The notes under the pieces are model-generated. The model worked only from the letters and a program-made list of their open reading frames with translations, did not search any database and was not told the DNA's origin. This document shows positions 24,663-35,559 of a DNA stretch of 64,000 nt, piece after piece. This DNA is from Leptoclinus maculatus. Its lineage: Eukaryota; Chordata; Actinopteri; Perciformes; Stichaeidae. Positions within the stretch are counted from its first letter, which is position 1; every line of letters starts with the position of its first letter. A program made the position numbers and the translations under genes. The DNA is taken from positions 1,213,078 through 1,277,077 of the forward strand of contig JAVDOI010000043.1 of assembly GCA_032191485.1 (NCBI GenBank). Reading direction: 5' to 3'.

Positions 24663-27214
24663 TACACTGACTATGGAGAAGTACCTCAAACAACCCCACT
24701 TTAAAACACCCAAACTCCTTTAAGGAGAAGGCATTTCTAAGCGTTTGTTCTACAATCAAGAGAACCGACGATAAGACAAGACATATGGCATGTCCATATG
24801 GAAACAGCATGAAAGACAAAAAATAAAGTAAACAACAACATATACAAACAACACTTGTGGGATATGAAGTCCATCTCATGGGGAGGATTTTATAAAGCAT
24901 CAAACAAGAATTGAAGTCCAGATTTGTCAATTGAAACACTGAGTGCACCCTGATCGCTGAACTGTTGAACGACATCCCTCCCGTCAGTCTCGCTGATTAC
25001 TGACCTTTCATCATCTGTAGCACAGTGAGGACTCTACTACCTATCTTATTCTGCACCTCAGGATTCAGTGCATTCTACCAGCACTCCGTGATCCATTCAC
25101 CCGTATTCATTTCACTGAACAGCGGGCTCTGAAGCCCATTTGGTTCCGTCATGATCTCTCATGACTTTCACGTGCTGTACTCCATCAGACTTCTTCCAAA
25201 ATGTTTGTAACAGCGATGAATGAAGACTTTACTTTCCTCCATTGTGTTTTAATGAACTTTCTAAATTGCATCTAAATGGCGTTGTCTCCTGCGTGGCCCT
25301 CAGACGCCACCACACTGTCTTTGGCAGAGTAAAAACAAGACGAGACAAACTCAGCAGCATGTGAACGAACTCATCAATCTTCCTGATTGTGTTTTCAAAA
25401 GAGAGCGATTTTTTTAACCATTAATCGTGAAGTGTTTTGAGCCCCATTGGTAAAATGCAGAAATGTACTATTTTCTACCTTGTGAGTGTCTGATTGCTTC
25501 TTTTTCTCTCACACCAACAACAATTTGTCTTGTCTCATCTTTATATCTTAAAAGTGGGAAGTCTAAAAGGACCCATGAGTGCAAGTCTAACATGCATGGC
25601 TTGGAAAATGACAGGTCACATCGCGTTGCATTGTTCTTTACAGGGGACAAATAAGCCTTCTCATGCAAATGAGTGGCAGACACGTCTCAAGCACAAAACA
25701 AATTAGCGACGCATCTATCACATATTCCTTGGCGATGTACTCAGATGGGAGGATGCATTGAGATCAGCTGGCATAGCCATATAATTTATAGACTCAGCAA
25801 CCGGAGAGCCAATGCAATCATTCTTATGAGGCTGATTCCCCCAATCTATCACTCGCAGAGCCAACCTGTCCCGAGCAGTTTTTAAAGACTGTTTATGTGA
25901 TAGATCTTGGGAACAGGGGAACGCCTCGCAGGTTCAATAACCTGCCGGGGCTGAGTCGTCCAGCATCCAGGGCGCTGAGTTACGGGGATGAGAGCTATCG
26001 CTGCTGCGTGCTGGCAGAGTGATTGCAAACAATCCTGGTCTCCCTGCCAGCAATAGGAAGAAAAAAAACCTCAGAGGGCTTTTAAAAAAAACTCTGAGCA
26101 AGCTGTTGTGTGCGAACATACAATGTGAAACATAAATGAATGTCGAGATGTTTTCGAATTCAATATTTGTCTTTATCCATACAAGATATTCTATCGCTGT
26201 TTGTCTTCATGAATATTCTTCATCTTTTAATATTTCTCTGTCTTCTGTCTCACACACACTCATCACGCAATACAGAGCAACCAGCAGTAATCTAGCCAAC
26301 GTCGCTGGAACTGTTGAGTACGTGGCATTTCTACTGGGATTTGGCATTTCCAGATTGGAGACGAACACTTTTAAAGCTGGACAAGTGGCACATTAAACCG
26401 TTTAGCAACCTCACTGATGCTTCAGAGGCAGACGTGACAGTAGAAATTTAAATCCAAGACTTGTTTGGGGTTTTCGCCCCCCCCCCCCCCCGGATCAGGA
26501 CAGTTTGATTGTAGATCTGCGTCGTCCTCATTACTTGTCTTTGAAAATCTGAGTGGCTTCCACTTCAACCGCGACATGAGAACGTGTCAAAGTACTCCAT
26601 CTGAAGTGTTCTCACTTTGAGCTGGATCAAAGCACGTCAGTGTTCCGACTCCGAATATATCTCCAGCGACCAAAAAAAATTAATAAAGCTCTATTTTGAG
26701 AACAGGCGGTTTTCATGGACTGACTACATGACAGACAAGCCCATGCAACGCAGAGTAAGTCATTTGTAGTCATTTATAGTTTTTTCTACAGATAAGATTT
26801 TTTTAGATAAGAGTCACCATTTACTCAACCTACAAATATTGATAAACCGGGATTCAATTAGCTCTCACAAAAGTTATCAAACTGCATTTGCTCTTCAAAA
26901 TGATGATTAGCCAAGAAAAGGCGTAGAGCTAAATGGCATGACGTGAAACTAATCCACTGATGAGGTCCTCGTCTTTGAAGTATGAATTACATGTATGTAG
27001 GAATGATGAATAATGATTTATCACAGCTTCCCATCTTTCACCTCATTCATTTAGGTTGATGGCTAATTTCACAGATTACACAGCGATCTGTAACATATCT
27101 GTAACATGTCTCTCAAATTAGAGAGCTCATTTTCATATTTATTTTTAAGTAGGCTACATTAAAAGCCTCTTTAATGTACGTACTTGAATGTGATTCTTTA
27201 TTTTCAAGCCCTAT
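24663..27214. other. Intronic sequence with a poly-C run
   Basis: Unique-looking, no transposon ends recognised. A C15 run lies at 26477-26491. Confidence 0.4.
26477..26491 (+). repeat. Poly(C) tract, 15 bases
   Basis: Uninterrupted C run; poly-G on the dpp10 sense strand. Confidence 0.95.
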
Positions 27215-27218
27215 TTAA

Positions 27219-27596
27219 AGGTGCTAAATTCGAAATTAAGAACATATCTATCGCCTCCACACGGCTCTCAACAGCTAGCAGTGCTAACAGCGCTAACAGT
27301 GCCCCCAACAGTAACAGTGCTGACAGCGCTAACAGTGCCACCAACAGTAACAGTGCTGACAGCGCTAACAGTGCCACCAACAGTAACAGTGCTGACACCG
27401 CTAACAGTGCCACCAACAGTAACAGTGATGACAGAGCTAACAGTGCCACCAACAGTAACAGTGCTGACAGCGCTAACAGTGCCACCAACAGTAACAGTGC
27501 TGACAGAGCTAACAGTGCCACCAACAGTAACAGTGCTGACAGAGCTAACAGTGGTTAGAGTCCTCAGCTGTAACCTGAATATCGAGTAGAGAACCT
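27219..27596. mobile_element. TTAA-flanked MITE (piggyBac type) carrying a satellite
   Basis: TTAA at 27215-27218 and 27597-27600 bracket the element, and its ends AGGTGCTAAATTCG and (inverted) AGGTTCTCTACTCG are imperfect terminal repeats. TTAA duplications are the hallmark of piggyBac-type insertion. More than half of the interior is the 36 bp tandem repeat listed next. Confidence 0.75.
27311..27556. repeat. 36 bp tandem repeat, about 7 units
   Basis: Units begin GTAACAGTG at 27311, 27347, 27383, 27419, 27455, 27491 and 27527, exactly 36 bases apart, with occasional single-base variants. Each unit is built from the sub-motif (GC)TAACAGTG. Because 36 is a multiple of three and units lack stops, several frames stay open on both strands (one reads Asn-Ser-Ala repeats); this is not evidence of a gene. 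Confidence 0.95.
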
Positions 27597-27704
27597 TTAA
27601 AGACTGCTGATTGATATAAACTAAATCACTGATCACTTCTCAGAAGTTTGATAATGATAATAGCGATGACGCGGGTACATGAATGAATCATGAATGAATG
27701 ATAA

Positions 27705-28725
27705 TGGGGTGCAACGGATCACAAACCTCACGGTTCGGTTCGGATCACGGTTCTTGAGTCACGGTTCGGATCATTTTTCGGATCAACAAAGAAAAGGGGA
27801 GGAGACAAATATAACTTTGCTTTCCATTTATTAATTAAAGAACTTCAAGAACACTTAAAGCAAAGAACTTTGGGCTATAGTCTTACATGAAAACAAAAAT
27901 ATTGAAGATGTCCAATTTGAAGTTGTCCAAGTTGAGACCCTCGTCCTTTGATCAATATTGAAAGAAAGAAACAGCCAGTGAGCTAGCTTACACTGTTTCA
28001 ACTGAACTGAACTGCTCGGCAACAACTTGGGTCTATGTTTACTTCCTGTCAAGTTATGTCATTCAAATACACAATGTTTACCATTACTGTGACATTATTT
28101 TCAAAAAGATGAGAATATCTCCATTGTCTGGGGAGAGGGTAGACCTTTCTGTGGTGATATTACTACTGGGCCTGTCTAGCTTCCACTCTGATGCTTCTGT
28201 CAGCACCTGCACCAGGTGTGTGTCTGTGTGACTCTCACAGAGGGGGCGTGTCTGCAGCACCGGACTATGAATCACTCCGCCGTGGTGAAAGCGGTCAGTC
28301 TTTACCTTGTCGTATGTCTTTCTCTTTAAATAACGCCTACATACCGTAACGGTTTTGTCCACCACCCTTATCCGTCATTATAAGTTACAGGGAAGACAAA
28401 ATGCTCCCAAACTTGCGACTTAAATGACGCCGGGAGCTTCTCAAGTTCCTCCGCTCGCCGTGACTTTCGCCGTTAAATGCTTTTAACCTGCTCCGTTCAC
28501 GTAAACACATGCTTTATATCTGTTCACTGACACTCTGCATTGATATTCGGGGACTTGTTACTTGAAAAGGAACAGCAGCAGTAAAACTTTATTACACACT
28601 ATGATGATTACACTGTAAAAAAAAAAAAAAAAGAATACTCAATTGATCCGCGGTTCACGAGTGATCCGAACCGCGAGGGGTGATCCGAACGGATCACGGA
28701 TCGACCCGTGATCCGTTACACCACT
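27705..28725 (-). mobile_element. Non-autonomous hAT, 1.0 kb, GTGCAACGGATCAC ends
   Basis: Ends TGGGGTGCAACGGATCAC (27705) and, inverted, AGTGGTGTAACGGATCAC (ending 28725) are terminal inverted repeats, with further subterminal CGGTTCGGATCA words on both sides. AATGATAA (27697-27704) and AATAATAA (28726-28733) match at 7 of 8 bases. An A-run sits at about 28617-28632. The only coding trace is on the minus strand near 28090-28160. Confidence 0.85.
28090..28365 (-). pseudogene. Remnant of hAT transposase C-terminal (dimerisation) region
   Basis: The minus-strand frame ends TTERSTLSPDNGDILIFLK before its stop. hAT transposases typically finish with an R-S-x-L-x-P-x-x-V-D-x-L-x-F-L-x-x pattern in the hATC dimerisation domain, so this fits the last residues of that domain, with Val replaced by Gly. 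The part upstream of it does not resemble transposase, so most of the gene is deleted. Confidence 0.55.
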
Positions 28726-28903
28726 AATAATAACAATGTTATAAATAGTCACTGGCGTGTGTAATGACCTGGCCTTGTTGGAGAGCCTCGTTGGTGTCAC
28801 TAGACAATCAATGTAATCATTCCCTCTTTGTCATTTTATTCATTGAAAGGTGTAAAAACTGGTGGAGCAGGAAGTATTGATGTGCAAACAGCTGACCCTT
28901 TAA

Positions 28904-29925
28904 CCCCTAGTCCTAATTTTTAGGCCTCTGCTCGAAAATAGCATACCCATACTAAAGAGAGTACAGATCTCTAACTGTAAGGTCTTTTTGGATAATTTTG
29001 ATGGTATAAATAACACTAACACTTGTGAGATTTTGCTCAGATGTGTAAATATCAGTGTATATGTTACTGGTTTATAGTAAATGAAGATGGCACACAGCTC
29101 AATTTAAAATGTTCAGGTTCGCCTGAAAAAAAAAGCACTTTTATTGATATTATTTATTTGAAAGAATGCAGGTCCAAGCCTAAAACATCTCTCAAATCAT
29201 AGCACAATATGTGATCAGTCTTTCTGCAAAAGTTTGACTTTGATAAAGTAAAGCCCAACAAAATGAGAGAGGTTTTAGTACAGAGAGTTCAGGCGAGATT
29301 TCCAAAATGTGCATTTTGGCACATCTTGGCACCATGTGTGCCATTTGACTTTTCTCATGTACCAAACTACATATTTCACTTGTTTATCACTAATGGTGTT
29401 CAATACATCCAAATACAACCGTTATGAACAAAATGAACAGTGAAAAAACTTGCGATGATACAACAACAAGCTGTGGTGTGCAGGTGCTGTGCGTAAAGTA
29501 GTCGCGTGCGTAATGGTGGTTTTCGTCTGCTGTCTTTTATATATTCTATTTGCTCATATATCAGCGATAGTATGACAGAGAGAGATGTTACGGATATGTC
29601 CGTCATCTGTGTGTAGTTGTCGTGCTTTCTGCCATCTCAGTTTCTTTGTTAGCATCGAGCTTCGATTGCTAGGTCCGGATATGTGCAGGGTGTGCACACA
29701 TCCTGGCGAAATATGAATGTGGTACTGTAGTAATTATAATAGGCTTTGAGTGAGTTGTGTTTGGAGTATGTACAAATTGATTAAATCTTATTTTAACTCA
29801 GGTTCTGAAGTTTTACGTGGTATGCGACATCAATATATTTCGGTTTCATAATTAGTATATGTTCGATGGTCTAAGATGGAAAGTACTGGAAACGCCCCAT
29901 ATATGGGGCCTAGGGGTAAGAAGGT
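28904..29925. mobile_element. Possible TTAA-flanked (piggyBac-like) element, 1.0 kb
   Basis: TTAA occurs at 28900-28903 next to CCCCTAGTCC...TAGGCC and at 29926-29929 next to (inverted) ACCTTCTTACCCCTAGGCC. Both ends read CCCTTTAACC / CCCTTAAACC from outside, and the right end adds a GCCCCATATATGGGGC palindrome. No transposase is readable. The inverted similarity is short, so the call is tentative. Confidence 0.45.
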
Positions 29926-29929
29926 TTAA

Positions 29930-30269
29930 GGGTCTGTGTGGTTCCATTCATGGCCGTCTTTAGAAGTGGACATGCGGATCCAATGGTTGTCCAAAATCCC
30001 TCCCTCCTTCACTACTTCCTGTGTAACTGACACGCAATAGTGAGAAGTAAATCGAATCATGAATCGAATACACAGAATTATGAAATCATTGTAACTTTGC
30101 AGGAGGAGATATGTTGTGTGTCAACGTCCATAAACATCCATGTATGTATGAGAGTATAAATAGTAAATATTATGAATAAGTATTGTAAATTGTAAGTATG
30201 AATTAATCGGCATGTTCCAGTGGAATCCCTGAGTCAGTTAAGGTTGTCCAAATCCATAATTCTTCAAGT
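29930..30269. other. Short spacer between transposons
   Basis: AT-rich sequence, nothing recognised. Confidence 0.5.
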
Positions 30270-30277
30270 CTGCGCAA

Positions 30278-31800
30278 TAGGGTGGTCCTTAAAATTGAAA
30301 GTCTGAAAGTCTAAGCTCCAACCCCCGGAATTCATTGTAATAGTCGAGAAAACTCTCCTGGTGAATTTTTTTCTCAATCCGACAACATTTACCCCTCCCT
30401 CATCAACCTTGAAGTTTCACCCTGAGGATGCCCGAGAGACACTTTTTATCTGGGAATAAATAGAGCGTATAAGGATTAAAATGAGAATACAAATAAAAAT
30501 GAATAAAAACAACTTCATTATAAATGGTTACCTCATTACACAGTTAAATGTATTAAACTATAACAAAAATCTTAAGCAAAATGTCTTTCTACCTCAAATA
30601 CATAGTTTGTAGCGGCTGTAGCCCAACGTAAATCAAGTGTAACTGCAGTACATTTTAACACAACATGGAAGTATCATTTTGGTTCCATGAACACAATCTG
30701 AGTCTCTTTAGAAGACTCTAACATACTCCACGATTCTGCGCCCCTCAAGGATCCACAAGGCTCCTAGGGAGTCCTAGGCCCGTCCGACTTAGTGCTCCTG
30801 CTGGGCCGCCACACCAGCAGCCACGGTCTTCTTTCTGGAGTCTGGGAACTCCGCGCGATGACGAGAGACAACTTGGAGGAGAAATTGCAGTTGCTCCTCA
30901 TCCTGAGTTAGCCTTCGTTCGTACTCCTGGATGAGGGCAATTCTGACGATTCCAATTCCACTGTGGTCATGGACGTGCTAGCTTCATCCTCCGCGCGCTG
31001 CCTATGTCGCTCCTGCAGCTGACAGCGTTGAGCGCCGCGGGCCTCCACGGCAGCTAACCGCGTGTCGACCGATCCCAGCTCTCCACGGCAACCGGGTTCG
31101 CGCTGCGCTAGCAGAAATGCCTTATCGTCCTCATTCGTGAGGACGTCCAGGGCATTGGTGGCGGCGACATCGAAGAGATTCTTCATCCGCTTCTTGAAAG
31201 CTTCCTCACGCACCGCTTGAGAGCCAGCTCGCCCCTTGTTCCGCTTGACGTTTCCAAACTCCTTATGGAGTTTTTCAATCTTTGCCAGGATGGTATCCTT
31301 TCGCTGGAATGGGATCCTGGCCTTCAACCAGAGCTCAATGACAATTTTCATGACATCGTTGGCCACCTCCCGCACAGACTTCTTCTCGACCTCGATTCGG
31401 TATTTCAACAGTCCCAGCACTTCTTCTTCCGAGGGAAGTTGAGACCCGGCAATGTTTTGCAACGGAGCAATCAAATAGCGACAGTTCACTGCTGCCATGA
31501 TAGATTGATGAGTGATGACTCAACCTGGAAAAAAACCACAGATCGACGTATCACATCAAAAGAGACGATTGGACATTACAGGAGTGTTTCGAAGTTTAGC
31601 ACAGGCTATGTCGTCGTTCTAATGTCAGCCGCCCCGAGAAACTGAGGCTAAACTTCAAGGTCGATGAGGGAGGGGTAAATGTTGTTGGAATTTGAAAGAA
31701 ATTCACCAGGAGAGTTTTCTCGACTATTACAACGACTTCCGGGGGTTGGAGCTTAAAATAAATGAATTCGAAAATGTACCCCTCACGAAGGACCACACTA
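30278..31800 (-). mobile_element. DNA transposon with 8 bp TSD, long TIRs and an intact ORF
   Basis: A perfect 8 bp duplication CTGCGCAA lies at 30270-30277 and 31801-31808. Ends are TAGGGTGGTCCTT and, inverted, TAGTGTGGTCCTT. Inverted similarity continues inward about 150 bases with small indels, including the shared block AGCTCCAACCCCCGGAA...GTCGAGAAAACTCTCCTGGTGAAT (30323-30369 and its complement at 31707-31755). An 8 bp TSD suggests the hAT or P superfamily; the TIR sequence does not let me choose. The only ORF is on the minus strand. Confidence 0.9.
30908..31498 (-). CDS. Transposon-encoded protein of unknown function, 196 aa
   Basis: An uninterrupted 196-codon frame starts with ATG at 31498, 140 bases inside the right TIR, and ends at 30908. 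The protein is charged and mostly helical in appearance: an N-terminal part with a conserved-looking VIELWLKARIPFQRK segment (residues about 50-65), a Lys/Arg-rich middle, a LFDVAATNALDVL...DDKAFLLAQREPGCRGELG segment (about 107-140), and a Glu/Arg/Ser-rich tail. I recall similar '...FLxxQR...G...GxVD' proteins next to transposons in invertebrates, but cannot name the family. It has no DDE/RNase H core and no zinc finger, so it is not a complete hAT transposase; it may be an accessory or DNA-binding protein, or exon 1 of a longer gene now deleted. Confidence 0.65.
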   Translation of the reverse strand: MAAVNCRYLIAPLQNIAGSQLPSEEEVLGLLKYRIEVEKKSVREVANDVMKIVIELWLKARIPFQRKDTILAKIEKLHKEFGNVKRNKGRAGSQAVREEAFKKRMKNLFDVAATNALDVLTNEDDKAFLLAQREPGCRGELGSVDTRLAAVEARGAQRCQLQERHRQRAEDEASTSMTTVELESSELPSSRSTNEG

Positions 31801-31808
31801 CTGCGCAA

Positions 31809-32180
31809 GGGTAATTTTGTGTACATCTGACATGCTAACCCGATACAAGGCTGAGTGCCACCTGAGATCCTCCGGTCACGGTCTAGTACTTGGTAGTTCC
31901 TAAATCAAGGCTAGAGGGGACCAGGACACCCTCGACTCCGAAACGATCTACCAGAAGAGATCAGGCAGGCCAGCTCGGATTCTTCCTTTAAAAAAAGACC
32001 ATTATTTCAGATGTGCATTCTCTTGAACTGTTTTTTTTGTTTTTATTCTATGTATCAGTGCAATTATGTTTTACCCACATTCCTAACTGTATAATTTCTA
32101 ATCTTATTGAATATCTTCTGCTTTCATATCTTTGTAAAACACTTTTTTGTGCTTCATAAATTAAGTTATTGTCATTATCA
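31809..32180. repeat. Possible LINE 3' fragment
   Basis: The tail 'tctttgtaaaacacttttttgtgcttcataaatt' near 32130-32163 resembles the 3' ends of several fish LINE families, which read 'TGTAAAGCACTTTGTG...ATAAAT'. The upstream portion (31860-31990) is not recognised. Confidence 0.3.
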
Positions 32181-32854
32181 ATACACAGCGACCTAACTGT
32201 CTGCAATCTAGTTGCAGTGTGGGACAGGGCTGTAACTCTCTACGCACAAAGTCAGAAATATGCATACACAGTTTGTTAGACACACAGTTGTATGTTTGTC
32301 GCCCCCGGTGCAGAAACTGTACTTTTTCCCCCTGCTGGGGTAGAGATTTTATCAAGCATAACGTCTGGCTTCATGACAGACACTGTTGTGCCCGCTGCTT
32401 TAAAGACTTCATGTCACTGTGATTTTCAGCCGCAGGCTTTTTGTCACTCAAGAAAGTTAAAAGCGATGATGTGACTATAAATGTCTTGAAGGTAGTGGGT
32501 GTCAGACACGCGCAGATGTACTTTCTCTTGTCATCTTGAAACAGGATCCTAAAATTGGTATTTCAAAAAATAAAATAAAAAAGAGGTTCAGTCCTTTGCA
32601 CTTACATGAATCACACATAAGTCTTCCTGTCGAGATCTATTGCACCCTCTCTGACACAACCTCCCGAGTGCCGAGTTACCAAGTTGATTCGAAAAATATG
32701 AAAATCTGATGGCACTCGTTATGTCACGGCGTCCCGGGGACGATAGGAAATGTGTTAGGGACACGATCTTGTAAAATGCAGTTTTTGGCAAGAAACTTAG
32801 AAAGGAGATGTTTTCACAGCAATATAACATCCTGACAAATACCAGTAAGCAAAA
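32181..32854. other. Intronic sequence, nothing recognised
   Basis: Only short open frames and no defined repeat ends. Confidence 0.4.
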
Positions 32855-32980
32855 AGGTAACAAAGCAGTTCATGTTGAAGTACATGGGATTTATTATTTA
32901 ACGTTTTTTACCCCGGTTTGGACCGGGTATCAAGAATCTTGAAATTTCTCTGATATTGGTACCAACGACTACATTTCTAG
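32855..32980 (-). mobile_element. Fragment of a hAT with GATACC-rich end
   Basis: In reverse complement this reads 'accaatatcagagaaatttcaagattcttgatacccggt...ataaatcccatgtacttcaacatg'. It matches 37430-37535 in direct orientation ('accagtgaaattcaacgattcttgatacccag...ataaatcccatgtacttgaacat'). The terminal CAGGGATGT is missing, so it is truncated. Confidence 0.6.
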
Positions 32981-33944
32981 TATAAACACGTCCATAACAC
33001 TGACACAGCTTCTTCCAGTCCATAGCTGTGATCTGCATGTGGGTGGACCTGACGACGACGGGCTGCGTCCACGCAGGCCTCGTTAAACTCAGGCGAGACC
33101 CCCGGAGCTCAGGCCCACAGAAAATCTGCTGCCGCGTCCTAATTAGATTTCTTATCTTGACTCGTGACACAAGGACACAGCTATGATATGAAGAGGGGGG
33201 GGGGGGGGGGGGGGGCATTTAAGAGGATAACAGTGAGCCGTTTAAGACCTCAGCGCCAGACGATGGGGGGTCAGACATGGAGAGATTAGAGCTTTTTTTT
33301 GACACAGAGGACTTTTGAAGTACTTAATCCTGACTATGATCCCTGCTTGATTCACTGATTTTACACACAGGTTCGCTGTGAGCTGAAGGCAAAGTGCACC
33401 GGGCCGAGCTGCAGCAGACGCCACGGTGTCAGCTCGCCGTTGTTATAAATTTGTGGAGTTCTTACACAATGTCGATTTCAAACGCAGCGAGCTGCCGGTT
33501 TGTTTTTCCTTGAAAGTGCAAAGACAGGCCGTGAAAGAGAAAAGGGCAGCACGCATGGATCCAGAAAATGTCTTTTTGCACAAAGCAACTCTCAAGGCAG
33601 CAGAATATGAGGCTGAATATTCTCAAGGAATGTAATTCAAGCTGTTTATTGTCACTGTAAGACAAATTTGCCTCCGTAAGCCGGCTCCGGTTGAATATTG
33701 TTTTTCAGTGCTCAGAAACTGCAAATGTATCTTTAAGAATGTTTATGTGCAGAATACCTTGTTCTTTGATTTGTCCATGTGTCAATATTTCTCCTGGGAT
33801 AAACCGCTTTGGCTCACTTCCTTATTCTCTGTCATTTGAAAAAAAAAACGTCATTACAGACAAGCCTTGTTTTCCACAACACAATTCGGTACTAACAGGA
33901 CATGTAAGGTTCTGCCTTTACTCTGTTTGATCTAACAAGCAGGA
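32981..33944. other. Intronic sequence with a long poly-G run
   Basis: Nothing recognised apart from G21 at 33195-33215. Confidence 0.4.
33195..33215 (+). repeat. Poly(G) tract, 21 bases
   Basis: Uninterrupted G run; poly-C on the dpp10 sense strand, about 2.3 kb inside intron 1. Confidence 0.95.
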
Positions 33945-34190
33945 CTGTCAACCAGTAGACCGGGATTCAAATGGTAGTGGATTTGTTGCCTGAACCTTAT
34001 ATAACCGTTTGTGGTTTTCTTGCCTTATTTTCAGTCCAACCATGATGTTTTTCCTTAACTCGACAAAGTGATTTTGTTGCCTGAGTCTGAGTTTTATTTT
34101 AACGTCGGATAAAAAAGTCGTGCAGAGGGACACGAAAAAAAAGAAGCAATTTTTGTCCCTGAACACAAAAACAATAGATTGTATTATTTC
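33945..34190 (+). repeat. R1 family copy 3
   Basis: Contains 'caggactgtcaaccagtagaccgggattcaaat', 'ggatttgttgcctgaacctta', 'ccaaccatgatgtttttccttaa' and 'gtgattttgttgcctgag', in the same order as 36580-36830. Confidence 0.55.
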
Positions 34191-35559
34191 ACAAACCAGA
34201 ATATGAATCTAAAAGGGCAATAAATAATGAATCAATTAGCTTGTTTGATCTTAAAAAAGAGAATGAAGATTTTAACATGGGGAAAGGTGTGATTTCTGAA
34301 ACACGTATGCATCCCCCAATAACACCCTGCATCCAAAACCCGTGCAGTGTGACAGCTGCAGCCTCATTTTCTGAGCCTCCTGCTTTGTGGCTTTGTCCCA
34401 TTGTTGGTCCTGATGGTGAACATCAGCCCGACAAAGACAGGTGACGGATGAAGAGTTGGCTTCAGCACAGGGGGTCACGGAGGAGCACCCGGCATCATGA
34501 GCACAGGAGGCTGTGCAGCAGCAAGTGATGGCTGCTGATGATGTCTCACAGCTCAGCACAGAGAACACCACATGCGCCCTGCTCACTCACGTTTTTCAGA
34601 TTCTGACTGCCCGGAATAGTGAAAGAGCACCAAAAAAAAAACAATCAATCAATCAAAATAAATAAACAAGGCATGACGGATGCTATTAAACAACTGAACA
34701 TTTACATCTTTCATCCTTAGTTGAACATTCTAAACATTCAGCCTCGTGTTCCAAAATTGCTGAGTCTGATTGTTGAGTCACGGGCACACGCGCACGCCGC
34801 ATCCGACACAAATTTCACACTCCTTCAGCCCCAGCTTTGGGTGCACGAGATGAAGTGGAGACAATGCGGATGCTGCGTCGATCGTGACTCGGAACAAAAA
34901 GAAAAAAACGAAGGCGCTAATTATTGCGTTACATGTCCTCTCGTTGTTATCTCACATCATCTGTAAATACAAATAAAACACGCACCTCCTTGCAGCCACT
35001 TTAACAAGATGTGTTCATTTCTAAAAGCAGGTCGGATATCACAGGGTGATCTCCCGAGACTACGCACGGCAAAGTTGAGCAACTGATGCGCCATCGAAGC
35101 ACAATTGTCTCCAGAGTGTCCACGTGTTAACCGCAGCCAGAGAGCGGCCAGTGCAGAGGAGAGCCTCTTTAATTTCTTCTCAGCCCCTACAGATAATATA
35201 ATAATAAGGAGCGCGACGTGATGTGAATGAAATCCCGCCACTGCGCCAAGTGTGTGGCTCCTCATCCAACACGTTCAAGCTGGACGCCAGGAACTGAGCC
35301 CGCTCATCCAAACACGACCAGAGGACGCAGGCTACAAAATAAATAAACAAAGGGTTTCAAATGGAAACCTCGTAGGGGTTTATAATGGGGGACGCTGACA
35401 CGCATATCCCCAAAACCATCTCCAAAGTGCTGTGCTTCAATGCGCATTACCCGCTCACCAGACCCGCACAAGTTTAGAGCAGAGCCGCTGCTGATGCGGA
35501 GTCACATGGAAACACAGATAAGTTCCCTTCAGCGCGGAATAAACATTCGCACAGCTTAC
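34191..35559. other. Exon-proximal part of dpp10 intron 1
   Basis: No transposon ends recognised. Composition becomes more CpG-rich toward the exon (about 34780-35560), consistent with the edge of a CpG-island promoter. Cis-regulatory elements are possible but cannot be shown from sequence alone. Confidence 0.4.

Larger units (their letters stand above)
1..35559 (-). other. dpp10 intron 1 (5' part, truncated by the window)
   Basis: Begins with the GT of the donor (complement of 35558-35559) and runs leftward past the window edge. I found no credible exon 2, which in other vertebrates encodes the membrane-proximal and transmembrane segment. The intron is filled with the transposons listed separately. 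Mammalian DPP10 also has very long 5' introns, so an intron over 35 kb is unsurprising. Confidence 0.7.

Noticed and set aside
27184..27558. Asn-Ser-Ala repeat protein (124 codons) and three overlapping frames
   Set aside because: By-product of a 36 bp satellite whose length is a multiple of three; open on both strands; inside a MITE.
33944..33975. Possible tRNA gene from a GGGATTCAAAT B-box-like motif
   Set aside because: No A box, no cloverleaf and no acceptor stem; part of dispersed family R1.
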